This document shows, piece by piece, positions 1 through 8,173 of a DNA stretch of 64,000 nucleotides; position 1 is the first letter of the stretch; each line of letters begins with the position of its first letter. The notes beneath the pieces are model-generated. The model was not told where the DNA came from and searched no databases. It was given only the letters and a program-made list of their open reading frames with translations. Position numbers and translations under genes: made by a program. This DNA comes from Variovorax paradoxus (lineage in GTDB: Bacteria > Pseudomonadota > Gammaproteobacteria > Burkholderiales > Burkholderiaceae_C), in assembly GCF_030811855.1 (NCBI RefSeq), contig NZ_JAUSRN010000010.1, positions 97,001-161,000 on the forward strand. Reading direction: 5' to 3'.

Positions 1-110
1 ACGGCGCGCGACTGCCCGTGACGGCGCTGGTCGACCAGTTCTATGCCGACGTGCAGCAGGCCGGCGGCAAGCGCTGGGACACGTCGAGCCTGATCACCCG
101 GCTCAAGTAA
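1..110 (+). CDS. 3' end of a 3-hydroxyisobutyrate dehydrogenase-family protein (partial)
   Basis: Only the last 35 codons are present, read in the frame starting at base 3 and ending in TAA at 108-110. The tail contains LPVTALVDQFYADVQ followed by WDTSSLITRL. This is the usual ending of the beta-hydroxyacid dehydrogenase family (3-hydroxyisobutyrate dehydrogenase, 2-hydroxy-3-oxopropionate reductase GarR), NAD(P)-dependent cytosolic oxidoreductases. The catalytic lysine and the Rossmann fold lie outside the window, so substrate cannot be assigned. A strong hairpin terminator follows directly. Confidence 0.6.
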   Translation, partial: GARLPVTALVDQFYADVQQAGGKRWDTSSLITRLK

Positions 111-116
111 ATAAAA

Positions 117-140
117 AAAAGCCCGCGCAAGCGGGCTTTT
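117..140. terminator. Bidirectional intrinsic terminator
   Basis: The hairpin AAAAGCCCGC-GCAA-GCGGGCTTTT is followed by TCTTTG on the plus strand and by an A-rich run, read as T on the minus strand. It lies between two convergent genes, the dehydrogenase end on + and dolP on -, and should stop transcription from both sides. Confidence 0.85.
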
Positions 141-154
141 TCTTTGTTTGGCGG

Positions 155-943
155 TCAGCGCACCGGCGTGGTCATTGCACCGCCCGGCTGGGCCGGCGGC
201 AGCGGTTCCATCGGCGGCAGCGGCACGCGCGATGAAGACGAGGACGGTGCGGGCCCAGGCCCAGGCCCAGGCCCAGGCCCAGGCCCAGGCCCAGGCGCCG
301 GTGGGGGCGCCCCGGTGCCGCCGCGCTGCGCCTGATTGGCCAGTTCGGATTCACTCACGACCTCGACCACGCGCACCACCTTCTGCACGCCCGATACGCC
401 GCGTGCGATGTCGGTCGCGCGGTCGGTTTCGCGCCGCGTTGCAATGCCCATCAGGTAGACCACGCCGCGCTCGGTCACCACCTTGAACGAATTGGCGAAG
501 ATGTCCTTGGCATCGAGCAGCGAAGCCTTCACCTTGCCGCTGACGAACAGGTCGTTCGAGCGTTCCTGGAAAGTACTGGACGGGCCGACGGTGAGCTCGT
601 TGACCACCGAGCGCACGTTGTCCACGCGCTGGATCAGGTCTTCGACGCGGCGGCGGTCGGCCTCGCTGCCCACGGCGCCCGTCAGCAACACCTGGCGGTT
701 GTAGCTGGTGACGCTCACGTACATGTAGTCGTTGGCGATCTCGCGCACCCGCGCGGCCGCACGCAGTTCGATGCCCTGGTCGTCGAGTTGGGCGCCCGAG
801 CTGCGGCGATCGGTCGCCACCATGCCCATGCCCACCGCGGCGGCCCCTCCGACCACCAGCGGCACGCAGGCCGAGAGCCCGGCAACCAGCACGGCCCCCG
901 AGGCAATTGCAATGGCGAGGCGTTTGAACGGTGTCGTCGTCAT
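155..943 (-). CDS. dolP: BON-domain outer-membrane lipoprotein (DolP/YraP family)
   Basis: A 262-residue envelope lipoprotein of the DolP (YraP) family, which in E. coli supports outer-membrane integrity and division-site functions. A signal peptide ends in the lipobox LSAC with the lipidated cysteine near residue 26. Two BON domains follow at about 55-118 and 133-197. The C-terminus differs from E. coli DolP: an APGPGPG run of Gly-Pro dipeptides, then Ser- and Pro-rich sequence. Start chosen at 943 because ATG overlaps the diaA stop as ATGA and leads straight into the signal peptide. It is the last gene of yraN-diaA-dolP, the same order as in E. coli. Family is clear; the role of the GP tail is unknown. 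Confidence 0.9.
   Translation of the reverse strand: MTTTPFKRLAIAIASGAVLVAGLSACVPLVVGGAAAVGMGMVATDRRSSGAQLDDQGIELRAAARVREIANDYMYVSVTSYNRQVLLTGAVGSEADRRRVEDLIQRVDNVRSVVNELTVGPSSTFQERSNDLFVSGKVKASLLDAKDIFANSFKVVTERGVVYLMGIATRRETDRATDIARGVSGVQKVVRVVEVVSESELANQAQRGGTGAPPPAPGPGPGPGPGPGPGPAPSSSSSRVPLPPMEPLPPAQPGGAMTTPVR
254..295. repeat. Hexanucleotide tandem repeat, 7 x CCCAGG
   Basis: Seven perfect copies of CCCAGG lie inside dolP. On the coding strand they give alternating Gly-Pro codons (about ten GP dipeptides counting the flanks). The unit is two codons long, so copy-number changes would lengthen or shorten the GP tail without a frameshift. Confidence 0.9.
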
Positions 944-1584
944 GTGGAAGCTTCCTGTTCTCCGAGTAACTGGGCATCCACGCCGTCGCACAGGCAATGC
1001 AGTGCGAGCAGGTGGACTTCGTGGATACGCGCCGCACGTTCGTGCGACACGCCGATCTGTACATCCGTTTCGCGCAGCGCGCGGCCGATGGCGCCACCGG
1101 TTCCGGTGCTGCCCACGCCGGGCGATGCCGCCTGGCCGGCGCTGGCGTTGCCGAGCAGCGCGACCACGGTCATGTCGCGCTCGTGCGCGGCCAATACCGC
1201 GGCCAGCACCGCGGCCGACTGCCCGCTGGCGCTAAGCACCAGCAGCACGTCGCCGGCCTGGCCGAGCGCGCGCACCTGGCGGGCAAAACGATCGGCGTCG
1301 ATGGCGTTGGCGCTGTCGGCCGTGGGATCGGTGCTGTCGCCGGGCAGCGCAATGGCGGCCAGCTCAGGGCGCTCACGCTCGAAGCGGCCGACGAAGTGCG
1401 CCGCGAACTGGGCCGCAAGCAGGCCCGACACGCCCGCACCGCAGGCCAGCACCTTGCCGCCGCTGGTCACGCAAGCCAAAAGGGCCTGCATGGCTTGCGA
1501 AATGGGTTTGCTGAGGACTGGGCCGGCCTGGTACTTGAGGTCGGCGCTATCGATGAAGTGTTGCTGAATCCGTTGCTCGAGCAT
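940..1584 (-). CDS. diaA: SIS-domain protein, DiaA/GmhA type
   Basis: A 214-residue sugar isomerase (SIS) domain protein. Visible features are the SIS phosphosugar-binding segment (ACGAGVSGLLAAQFAAHFVG, about residues 46-65), LVLSASGQSAAVLAAV and the C-terminal HEVHLLALHCLCDGVD helix. By sequence alone it could be phosphoheptose isomerase (GmhA) or DiaA, the DnaA-binding initiation factor. The setting between yraN and dolP, opposite rsmI, matches E. coli diaA and favours DiaA. Start at 1584 gives MLEQRIQQHF, the usual beginning of the family; the open frame upstream has no plausible start. It overlaps dolP by 4 bp. Confidence 0.87.
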   Translation of the reverse strand: MLEQRIQQHFIDSADLKYQAGPVLSKPISQAMQALLACVTSGGKVLACGAGVSGLLAAQFAAHFVGRFERERPELAAIALPGDSTDPTADSANAIDADRFARQVRALGQAGDVLLVLSASGQSAAVLAAVLAAHERDMTVVALLGNASAGQAASPGVGSTGTGGAIGRALRETDVQIGVSHERAARIHEVHLLALHCLCDGVDAQLLGEQEAST

Positions 1585-1649
1585 GGGGCGGGATGATACC
1601 GGGGGGTGATGAAACAAGACGTGTGCGGGGTGGAGCCTCTGCCGGCCGT

Positions 1650-2027
1650 TCAGTTCCCGCCCGCGTCGAATGCTGCCTTCAGCCAGGTGATGCGCTCCTC
1701 GACCAGCACCACGTCGAAGCGGCACGGAGGCAGCGTGCGCAGGTTGTTCAGGTAGTGGCGCGCCGCAAAGACGATGCGCCGCTGCTTGACGCCCGTGATG
1801 CTGCCGCCGGCCCCGCCATGCGCGCCGCTGCTGCGCTGCCGCACCTCGACGAACACCAGCGTGGCGTCCTGCGGATCGCGCATGATCAGGTCGATCTCGC
1901 CGCCGCCGCGGCCGGGCGTTCGATAATTGCGCGCAACCAGCACCAGGCCGGCATCGTGCAGGTGGTCGAGCGCGGCGTCTTCCGCCGCATCGCCGCGACG
2001 CTTGGTCGTCGTTGTGATGGTCTTCAT
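1650..2027 (-). CDS. yraN: UPF0102 family protein YraN
   Basis: A 125-residue member of UPF0102, predicted to have a Holliday-junction-resolvase-like nuclease fold with no firmly established function. The conserved core is visible: RRGDAAEDAA, then GEIDLIMRD and LVFVEVRQR, which supply the acidic E-x-D ... E-V-R residues. Start chosen at 2027 (MKTITTTTKRRG) because AGGGAG lies 6-7 bases upstream; a longer form from 2075 is possible. First gene of yraN-diaA-dolP, divergent from and tightly packed against rsmI. Confidence 0.88.
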   Translation of the reverse strand: MKTITTTTKRRGDAAEDAALDHLHDAGLVLVARNYRTPGRGGGEIDLIMRDPQDATLVFVEVRQRSSGAHGGAGGSITGVKQRRIVFAARHYLNNLRTLPPCRFDVVLVEERITWLKAAFDAGGN

Positions 2028-2074
2028 GCTTGCTCCCTGCCGGCTTTCTTTTTTTGTTTCTTCGGAGAAACCCA

Positions 2075-3025
2075 TTGGCTTCACTAGCACCCGCTTCTTT
2101 CGGCGCCGTCCTTGCGGCCGCGCGCGACGCCTCGGGTGCACAGCATTATCCGCAGGGCACGCTGTACGTGGTGGCCACGCCCATCGGCAACCTGGCCGAC
2201 ATCACGCTGCGCGCGCTGCACGTGCTGCAGATCGTGGACGCCATTGCCTGCGAGGACACGCGCCACACGCAAAGCCTGCTGCGCGCCTACGGCATCGACC
2301 GGCCCGGCGGCCAGCTGCTGGCCGTGCACCAGCACAACGAGGCCGAGGCGGCGCAAACCGTGGTTGCGCGGCTCGCCCAAGGTGAGCGCATTGCCTACGT
2401 GAGCGACGCCGGCACGCCGGGCGTGAGCGACCCCGGCGCGCGACTGGTGGCGGCCGTGCGTGCGGCCGGCCAACGCGTACTGCCGCTGCCTGGCGCGAGC
2501 AGCGTCACCACGCTGATCGGCGCGGCGGGGCTCGTGGCGGCCGGCGACGAGAGCAGCGCCTTCGTCTTCGCGGGATTCCTGCCGACCAAGGCCGGCGAGC
2601 GCGACGCAGCTGTGCAGGCGCTCGCGCAGGAGCGGCGCGCGGTCGTGCTGCTGGAGGCGCCGCACCGCATCGAAGCCGTGGCGCGCGCGCTGGCCGTGCT
2701 GGGCGAGCGCCGCATCACCGTCGGCCGCGAGCTCACCAAGCAGTTCGAGGAGATTGCGACCGTTTCCACTGCAGAGTTGCCAGCTTGGTTTGCCGCCGGC
2801 CGAGACCGCACGCGCGGCGAATTCGCGCTGGTGCTGCACCCGGTGGCCGCCTCCACCGACGACGGCGCCGAAGGCGAACGCGTGCTGCGCCTGCTGTTGG
2901 CCGAGCTGCCCGTGAAGACGGCCGTGCGGCTCGCGGCCGAGATCAGCGGCGCGCCCCGCAATGCGCTGTACGAAACGGCGCTGCGCATTCGCAACGATGC
3001 CGGCTCGGCTGACGACGAGCAATAA
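2075..3025 (+). CDS. rsmI: 16S rRNA (cytidine1402-2'-O)-methyltransferase
   Basis: RsmI transfers a methyl group from S-adenosylmethionine to the 2'-OH of C1402 in the decoding centre of 16S rRNA. The protein (316 aa) shows the tetrapyrrole-methylase-like fold: LYVVATPIGNLADITLRAL near the start, CEDTRHT, YVSDAGTPGVSDPG (the SAM-site loop) and EAPHRIEA. No in-frame ATG precedes these motifs. The TTG at 2075 is preceded by CGGAGAAA at 2063-2070 and is the best start; another TTG at 2030 would add 15 mostly hydrophobic residues. It is divergent from yraN, the order seen in many proteobacteria. Confidence 0.92.
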   Translation: MASLAPASFGAVLAAARDASGAQHYPQGTLYVVATPIGNLADITLRALHVLQIVDAIACEDTRHTQSLLRAYGIDRPGGQLLAVHQHNEAEAAQTVVARLAQGERIAYVSDAGTPGVSDPGARLVAAVRAAGQRVLPLPGASSVTTLIGAAGLVAAGDESSAFVFAGFLPTKAGERDAAVQALAQERRAVVLLEAPHRIEAVARALAVLGERRITVGRELTKQFEEIATVSTAELPAWFAAGRDRTRGEFALVLHPVAASTDDGAEGERVLRLLLAELPVKTAVRLAAEISGAPRNALYETALRIRNDAGSADDEQ

Positions 3026-3027
3026 GC

Positions 3028-3762
3028 TCAGCCGTCCAGCTCCGCATAGCGCCTGAAGATCCCGTCTTCATTGAACGCGATGCGACGCGGGCTTTTCAGG
3101 TAGTTGTGCACGCGCTCGCGGCGCCTGACGTTGTCGTGCAGTTTCTCGACCAAAGGCGTGTCGGCCAGCGCCCTGGCCGCGGCCTTCGGGAATGCATAAC
3201 GCAGGCCATCCACCAACTGGAACAGCGACAGGTCGGCATAGGTGAGCACATCGCCCACGAGGTGCGACGACCCCGCTGGATTGCGCTGCAGCACCCGCTC
3301 GAACCAGTTCAGGAACTTGGGAATCCGCTCTTCGCGAAAGGCCCGCGCGCGCTGCACGGCCGCGTCGCGCTGGTCTTCGTAGTAGGCGCCGGTGGAGATG
3401 GGGTGGTGCGTGTCGTGCGCCTCCGCCACCACGTCGGCAATGGTGAGTTGCAGCTGGTGCGTCCAGAGGCCGTCTGATTCGCCGACGCCCGCAAGGCCGA
3501 GGCGAGGCCCGAGGTACAGCAGGATGGCCGCGGTCTGCCCGACGACGATGTCGCCATCGATCAGGAACGGCGGCGCGAAGGACGGCCGCACGATCTCGGG
3601 GTCGTCGAGCCGGTCGCCCAATGCGGACTCGCCGCCGCCCTTCGATTCGGGCAGCCGCGCCACGTCGACATAGTCCGCACCGGCCGCCTCGAGCGCGAGC
3701 CGCACGAATTCCCCGCGGCCCTGGATCGTGGGCCAGTAGTGGAGTTGATAAGTAGTGGTCAT
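3028..3762 (-). CDS. Glutathione S-transferase family protein
   Basis: A 244-residue cytosolic GST-fold protein. The N-terminal thioredoxin-like domain begins TYQLHYWPTIQGRGEFVRL, with Tyr and Trp at positions where alpha/pi/sigma-type GSTs place the catalytic tyrosine. It contains APPFLIDGDIVVGQTAAILLYL, which carries the cis-proline and the glutathione gamma-glutamyl-binding Q-T pair. The all-alpha C-terminal domain includes VGDVLTYADLSLFQLVDGL. Its stop lies 2 bases from the convergent rsmI stop. Substrate cannot be predicted. Confidence 0.85.
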   Translation of the reverse strand: MTTTYQLHYWPTIQGRGEFVRLALEAAGADYVDVARLPESKGGGESALGDRLDDPEIVRPSFAPPFLIDGDIVVGQTAAILLYLGPRLGLAGVGESDGLWTHQLQLTIADVVAEAHDTHHPISTGAYYEDQRDAAVQRARAFREERIPKFLNWFERVLQRNPAGSSHLVGDVLTYADLSLFQLVDGLRYAFPKAAARALADTPLVEKLHDNVRRRERVHNYLKSPRRIAFNEDGIFRRYAELDG

Positions 3763-3815
3763 GCGGCCATGGTGTCAGGCTCCGCACGCCCCTGCAACCG
3801 ACCGCTTTTAGCCCC

Positions 3816-4448
3816 TCATAGCCCCTCGGCTAGCTCCACTGCGCGACGTTTCGCGTCGGCCCGCGCGCCAGCATCGACCTCCGGTCCCATCAACGTTTTT
3901 TCGACCACGACCGAGCGCACCTCGCACACGCCGATGAACCGCAGCCACGTCTCGATGTAGGGCAGCTGAAAGTCGAACGCGTGCGCCGAGCCGTCCTTTC
4001 CCAGCGGATAGTCCAACCCTCTCGCGCACACCACCGTCGCCTTGCGGGTCTGGAGCATGCCCGACAGGCCCGAAGCGTCGAAGCGGAACAGCACGTCCTT
4101 GTGCGACACCACGTCGATGAGGTGCTTCAGCTTGTAGGGAATACCAAAGTTCCAAAGCGGCATCGCGAGCACGATGTGGTCTGCCGCATGAAAAGGCGCG
4201 GCGATGCGCCGGACCTCGTCCCAGGCCGTTTGCTGGGCGTCGGTGAGCGGCACGCCGTTGATGCCGGCGTACTTGGCGTCGAACATGTCCTGCGACAGCT
4301 CCGGAAGCGCCATCGTCCAGGGGTTGAGCGTGGTGACACGGCACGCCGGGTGCACGCGCTTCACCTCGTCGATGAATGCGCCGGCCACTTCGATGCTGGC
4401 GGAACGCGTTTGCCTGGGAGAGGTCTCGATGTACAGGAGTTCTTTCAT
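3816..4448 (-). CDS. azoR: FMN-dependent NADH:quinone/azo reductase
   Basis: A 210-residue flavodoxin-fold reductase of the AzoR/acyl-carrier-protein phosphodiesterase family. It uses NADH and FMN to reduce quinones and azo dyes. The FMN-phosphate loop is at ETSPRQTRSAS (residues 8-18), and the family hallmark MPLWNFGIPYKLKHLIDVV sits near the middle, followed by GLDYPLGKDG. Length agrees with E. coli AzoR. It is divergently transcribed from a LysR regulator 109 bp away, a common arrangement in which the regulator controls the reductase. Confidence 0.9.
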   Translation of the reverse strand: MKELLYIETSPRQTRSASIEVAGAFIDEVKRVHPACRVTTLNPWTMALPELSQDMFDAKYAGINGVPLTDAQQTAWDEVRRIAAPFHAADHIVLAMPLWNFGIPYKLKHLIDVVSHKDVLFRFDASGLSGMLQTRKATVVCARGLDYPLGKDGSAHAFDFQLPYIETWLRFIGVCEVRSVVVEKTLMGPEVDAGARADAKRRAVELAEGL

Positions 4449-4557
4449 GGCTTGCAGGGGATGAGTGGTTCAGGTCAGCCGAGGCTAGGCATCAACCAGC
4501 ACGCGCACAAGCAACATAATTTGCGGCAATTCAGAACAAACCGCACTGAACGAAACC
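4449..4557. promoter_or_regulatory. Divergent promoter region, azoR / LysR
   Basis: A 109-bp AT-richer gap between the starts of azoR (-) and the LysR gene (+). The interval 4505-4535 (ACAAGCAACATAATTTGCGG) is a likely place for LysR binding and overlapping promoters. No perfect T-N11-A palindrome could be fixed by eye. Confidence 0.45.
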
Positions 4558-5445
4558 ATGCTCGATTCCCAGCAACTGCGCGCCTTTGTCTCCGTCGCCG
4601 ACCACGGCAGCGTGACCCGCGCGGCCGAAGCCATGCACCTGACGCAATCGGCCGTCAGCGCACAGATCAAACGGCTCGAAGAACAACTGGGCTGCCGGGT
4701 CTTCGAGCGCACCACCCGCTCGCTGCAGCTCACCGCCCAGGGCAGCGTGCTGCTGAGCTATGCGAGGAGCATCCTCAACCTGCAACAGCAGGCGGTCTCC
4801 CGGCTCGCGGCGCCCCGCCATGCACCGACGACCCTGCGCCTCGGATGCTCGGAGGGATTTCCCAGCGAATGGCTCTTTGCCGCGCTCGCAGGCTTTCGCC
4901 AGCGCCGACCCGACGTGCACGTGGAGATCACCGGCGGCATCAGCACCGTGCTGGCCAAACAGGTGCGGCAGCGCTCGCTCGACCTGATGGTCGGCACGGT
5001 CTGCGATGCCGGAAGCGACACCGAAACGCTCTGGATGGAACCGCTGGTATGGGCCTTTTCCGAGCGCGCGCTGCTCGACCCCGACGCGCCCGCGCCGCTG
5101 GCCTTTCTATCGGAGCCTTGCCCGTTCCGCGAAGCCGCGCTCGCGTCACTGGCCGGCCATGGCGCGGCGAACTGGCAGATCGTGCTGACCGCGCAGAGTT
5201 CTGGCGCATTGGTGTCGGCCGCCGCCGCCGGCTTGGCGATCACCGTGCTGACGCCTTCGGGCATGCCGCCTGGCCTGCGCTCCATTTCGCCGGGGAGTTT
5301 TTTGCCGGCGTTGCCGCCGGCGCGGTTTGTGATTCACCGCGGCGAAGGGAGCGCGGCGCCACAGCCATTGGCGGCATTGGTTGACGAGGTTCGGGAGGCC
5401 TGTTTTCGGTGGCGCGGCTCGCATGCGAGAGCGCTGGAGGCTTAG
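4558..5445 (+). CDS. LysR-family transcriptional regulator
   Basis: A 295-residue LysR-type regulator. The N-terminal winged HTH is clear: MLDSQQLRAFVSVADHGSVT, AAEAMHLTQSAVSAQIKRLE and LGCRVFERTTRSLQLTAQG. A periplasmic-binding-protein-like effector domain follows from about residue 95. It is divergent from azoR and probably controls it. The inducer is unknown. Confidence 0.88.
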   Translation: MLDSQQLRAFVSVADHGSVTRAAEAMHLTQSAVSAQIKRLEEQLGCRVFERTTRSLQLTAQGSVLLSYARSILNLQQQAVSRLAAPRHAPTTLRLGCSEGFPSEWLFAALAGFRQRRPDVHVEITGGISTVLAKQVRQRSLDLMVGTVCDAGSDTETLWMEPLVWAFSERALLDPDAPAPLAFLSEPCPFREAALASLAGHGAANWQIVLTAQSSGALVSAAAAGLAITVLTPSGMPPGLRSISPGSFLPALPPARFVIHRGEGSAAPQPLAALVDEVREACFRWRGSHARALEA

Positions 5446-5678
5446 CAAATGCAGGAGGGGCACCCTGAATCGGCGGCGATTGCTAGACGCAGGACAGCGC
5501 CACATTTGGCTTCTGTTCGCTGACCAACGCGCTTTACTGGCGCAGTCGATTCTTTAAGGCTGGCTCGTCGGACGGACTGGCTTCCAGGCGAGCCGTACTT
5601 GATTGCGTGCGAGCGACGATCCCGGTGGCTCGCGACCGGTATCCCGCCAGCAGAGCAAACCCGCTCGTACGACGAAAT
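5446..5678. other. Boundary segment of the accessory island (no gene seen)
   Basis: A 233-bp gap between the LysR gene and the GIY-YIG gene. Base composition falls from the GC-rich core toward the AT-richer island here. No copy of the tRNA-Arg 3' end and no clear direct repeat was found, so the exact island edge is not resolved. Confidence 0.4.
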
Positions 5679-6650
5679 TTAGAAATCGTTCCCGGATGGT
5701 TGCTCCGTTTGACTAAGCGCCAGCGCAGCTTGGCCAACCTGCTCCTCTTGCCATTCCGCATAAGTTTTGCCGGAGCCTTCGACCACCCAGTGGGTGCGAC
5801 CGTTAGCGGTTCGCCCAGCCACCACGGCTGCTGCCGCGCTCGGACTGGAAAAAGCATAGTTCTTCGTGAACTCGTTGTGGATGCCGTCAGGTGTTGGAAT
5901 CAGAACACCGGCCTTTACGAGTTCCTCGAACAGGAGCGTATAGCTACCCTCCACGCCTTCCCAAGCAAGACGCGCCTTGGAGCCCTTCATCACCACAAAT
6001 TCACCCTCAAGCTCTTGCGCGCGAGCAGTAATTCCATGCCGCCTGACGTCGCCGATAAAAATGGGAGATGGCGACACTGATGGGGGCACAGCTGTGTCGC
6101 TGGAAACCTTCGAGGCAGGCGCTTGAGGTGCCGCGCGGAGGTAGTCAAAGCCCAGCACAGGCAGCAGTGTCTGGATTTGCTCCAGGAAGAACTCCATATC
6201 AGAACGGTCTGCCTCGGGAAGATTCTCGTACTGTGGATCTGTGCCATTCACAAGCACGCATCTACCTGCAGCTTGTGCGACTGTAATAAGTCGGCTCTCA
6301 AGATACTTAACGTGCCCCTTCGTGAGATTGGCATCTTTGCTGGTGATGATGCACACACGTTCCCAAAAGTCTTTGCCGCCCTTGTCCTCGGGTCTGTTAT
6401 GCAACTTGAGCCTCGTAGCGACATCGTCAGTCTCACCTAGGTAGATCTGTGTGCCAACCCCAGTACCCGTGTCCGGGCCTGCCAACAAGTAGACGCCCGC
6501 TCGCCTGGCTTCTGAGCGTTGGACGAGCTCCGCGAGCTTTCCGCGCGAGCCGGTAATCACATGACCGGTCCAATTCATGATCTCTGCAGTGAGCAAGCCC
6601 TGCGGAATGCCATCTACGAGAAACAGCTTGAGTGTTCGGCCTTTGTTCAT
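5679..6650 (-). CDS. GIY-YIG nuclease-domain protein with DUF4357
   Basis: A 323-residue protein with an N-terminal GIY-YIG endonuclease domain at about residues 50-135. AGVYLLAG and QIYLGETDDVATRLKLH supply the two beta strands and following Arg/His. FWERVCIITSKDANLTKGHVKYLESRLI supplies the catalytic-Glu region. The C-terminal portion (about 225-305) resembles DUF4357, with RARLAWEGV-like and FSSPSAAAAVVAGRTANGRTHW segments. Such proteins often occur near restriction-modification genes; the exact job is unknown. Codon use and GC are lower than the flanking core. ATG at 6650 is the only reasonable start. Confidence 0.82.
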   Translation of the reverse strand: MNKGRTLKLFLVDGIPQGLLTAEIMNWTGHVITGSRGKLAELVQRSEARRAGVYLLAGPDTGTGVGTQIYLGETDDVATRLKLHNRPEDKGGKDFWERVCIITSKDANLTKGHVKYLESRLITVAQAAGRCVLVNGTDPQYENLPEADRSDMEFFLEQIQTLLPVLGFDYLRAAPQAPASKVSSDTAVPPSVSPSPIFIGDVRRHGITARAQELEGEFVVMKGSKARLAWEGVEGSYTLLFEELVKAGVLIPTPDGIHNEFTKNYAFSSPSAAAAVVAGRTANGRTHWVVEGSGKTYAEWQEEQVGQAALALSQTEQPSGNDF

Positions 6651-7249
6651 GTCTTTTTTGATCTCTTCTATAGAGCCATCGAACCTACCGACTGATTAAA
6701 CGAGTCGCGGTCAACCTACCCATCTACCGATCAGCCCGCCTAGCGTATGAAGCAACAACGCGTCTTTACGTAGTTCACCAGAAAGAGGTGCTGCCCTCTT
6801 TGGCCTGGCCTGCCATCTTTACACCGCAGTTCACGCAGGTCGGTTTTCAGTACTGTCATCGTAGGCGACCGCGAGCAGTCTCTGTTGCTGCTCGACCGTG
6901 CGAGTGCCAATGAGGGGCAGCAGACCGGATCGATCTTGCGCATTGACGCCATTGGCCTTGGCGAACACCAACGCGTCGTCAGTAACGTCGAATTTGTGGC
7001 AAAGGTGCCGTACTGCAGATCGCGTTGGTCACACCGAAGAACTCGCGCAATTTCCGAACGCCGATCGACTTGCGGCGCCAGTGCCTGCAGTAAACCTACC
7101 CTGCTATTCGGACCCGCAGTTGCGGATCACTAAAGGAGACGAAGGGACGCTCTCACTACCGGGCGTTTTCACCGCAAACCGGTAATCAGGCTCTCAACTT
7201 TTACGCGGTCCGATTCATGTGAGCAAGCGCAAGGTACCCCGCTCACGTC
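6651..7249. other. 600-bp degenerate stretch inside the island
   Basis: No intact gene is convincing here. Short open frames occur on both strands but have no recognisable motif. One minus-strand stretch, 6831-7028, looks like a decayed protein end (listed separately). GC is lower than the core. The segment probably represents remnants from island turnover. Confidence 0.4.
6831..7028 (-). pseudogene. Possible remnant of an oxidoreductase C-terminus
   Basis: A minus-strand frame open between TGA at 7029-7031 and TGA at 6831-6833. It encodes about 65 residues including VRHLCHKFDVTDDALVFAK and LLPLIGTRTVEQQQRLLAV. The spacing and the P-L-I-G-T-R element recall the cofactor-binding end of aldo/keto reductases. 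There is no start codon with an RBS and no N-terminal domain, so if the resemblance is real this is a fragment. The match was made by eye and is weak. Confidence 0.25.
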
Positions 7250-8053
7250 TCACTTTGAGCCTCGCGCGTATCGTTTTTCATATCGACTCCGATCGGCCTT
7301 CTTAACAGCCGCGGCCGCCGTCAACTCGGCTACCTGGCGTTCGAGCTGCGCAATCTTGCTGCGCGTCTCTTCTTGCACCCTCATTTCAGCTCGCTTCACC
7401 AAGCTATGCCGAGGCAGAGACAGCGGGCGATTTGAAGTCGCGGCCGGTTGAGATGGGCGCCCGCCTTCAAGAAAAGTCACATATTCATAATGATCATCGA
7501 GCGAAACGAACACCCCATTGGCTGCCGCCCAATCACGGAGCGCACGTCGACAATGATTTTTCCAGCTCACGACCTCGATTCCCCAGCCCGCTGCATGCAT
7601 GCGTTCCATGTCAGCATGAAAGCCTGCACCGGTGTCGTATCCTGCCCCATCACCGGTCATAAGCACGACGGTCTGCGGCTCGGCGAAGTCGCTTATCGCT
7701 CTTAGCATATGGACTTGAAGACATTGGTCCAGCCCCTGCTCGCCCCCGGACTGCTTTCCCCGTTCATACAGCTCGGGCTTGACGCCGGTTGCATCTTCCA
7801 AGCGGCGCCAGACGGCATCCTGCTCAGGAGGGACTGAGCCAACGACACACAGCCGTCCGATTGGACGCCCCGCAATTGCCAGGGCGAAGAGATGGTCAAA
7901 CTGGAGCCTGACACTAGACCGGGCAGCCTTCCCTTCTCTTAATTCAGCAACATCTTTCGCTGAGACAAAAATGTTTGAATTGTCAACAAAAAGATGCACC
8001 GGCTGGGCCAACGGCACTCCAGCATCCGAGGGAATAATTTTTGGATTCTTCAT
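7250..8053 (-). CDS. NYN (PIN-like) domain putative ribonuclease
   Basis: A 267-residue protein with a NYN/PIN-like fold. The first acidic motif is HLFVDNSNIFVSA (Asp24, Asn25, Asn27). Further acidic residues lie at LDQ (Asp109), and LMTGDGAGYDTGAGF carries Asp135 and Asp140, the usual divalent-metal set for NYN RNases. The C-terminal 50 residues (about 218-265) are highly charged and probably form a coiled coil. NYN proteins cleave structured RNA or tRNA and are found in defence islands. The neighbouring RM and toxin genes fit that, but no experimental function can be claimed. Confidence 0.8.
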   Translation of the reverse strand: MKNPKIIPSDAGVPLAQPVHLFVDNSNIFVSAKDVAELREGKAARSSVRLQFDHLFALAIAGRPIGRLCVVGSVPPEQDAVWRRLEDATGVKPELYERGKQSGGEQGLDQCLQVHMLRAISDFAEPQTVVLMTGDGAGYDTGAGFHADMERMHAAGWGIEVVSWKNHCRRALRDWAAANGVFVSLDDHYEYVTFLEGGRPSQPAATSNRPLSLPRHSLVKRAEMRVQEETRSKIAQLERQVAELTAAAAVKKADRSRYEKRYARGSK

Positions 8054-8173
8054 GCCCGAATGCTAGGTTGGTGTCGACTGCGAAGAGCTAGCGTATGCCC
8101 TCATAGAAAACTCAAATTTGCCGGCAGCTATCGAGAGCCCACTCCAAAAACCGACGAACCCCAGTGGCCCTTT

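Noticed and set aside
5446-5678. A second copy of the tRNA-Arg 3' end as an attachment site
   Set aside because: Searched by eye for the T-arm and acceptor sequence on both strands; no convincing match.
6885-7185. Two overlapping plus-strand small genes (82-95 codons)
   Set aside because: No RBS, no domain, Arg/Ser-rich composition, and opposite a more protein-like minus-strand fragment.
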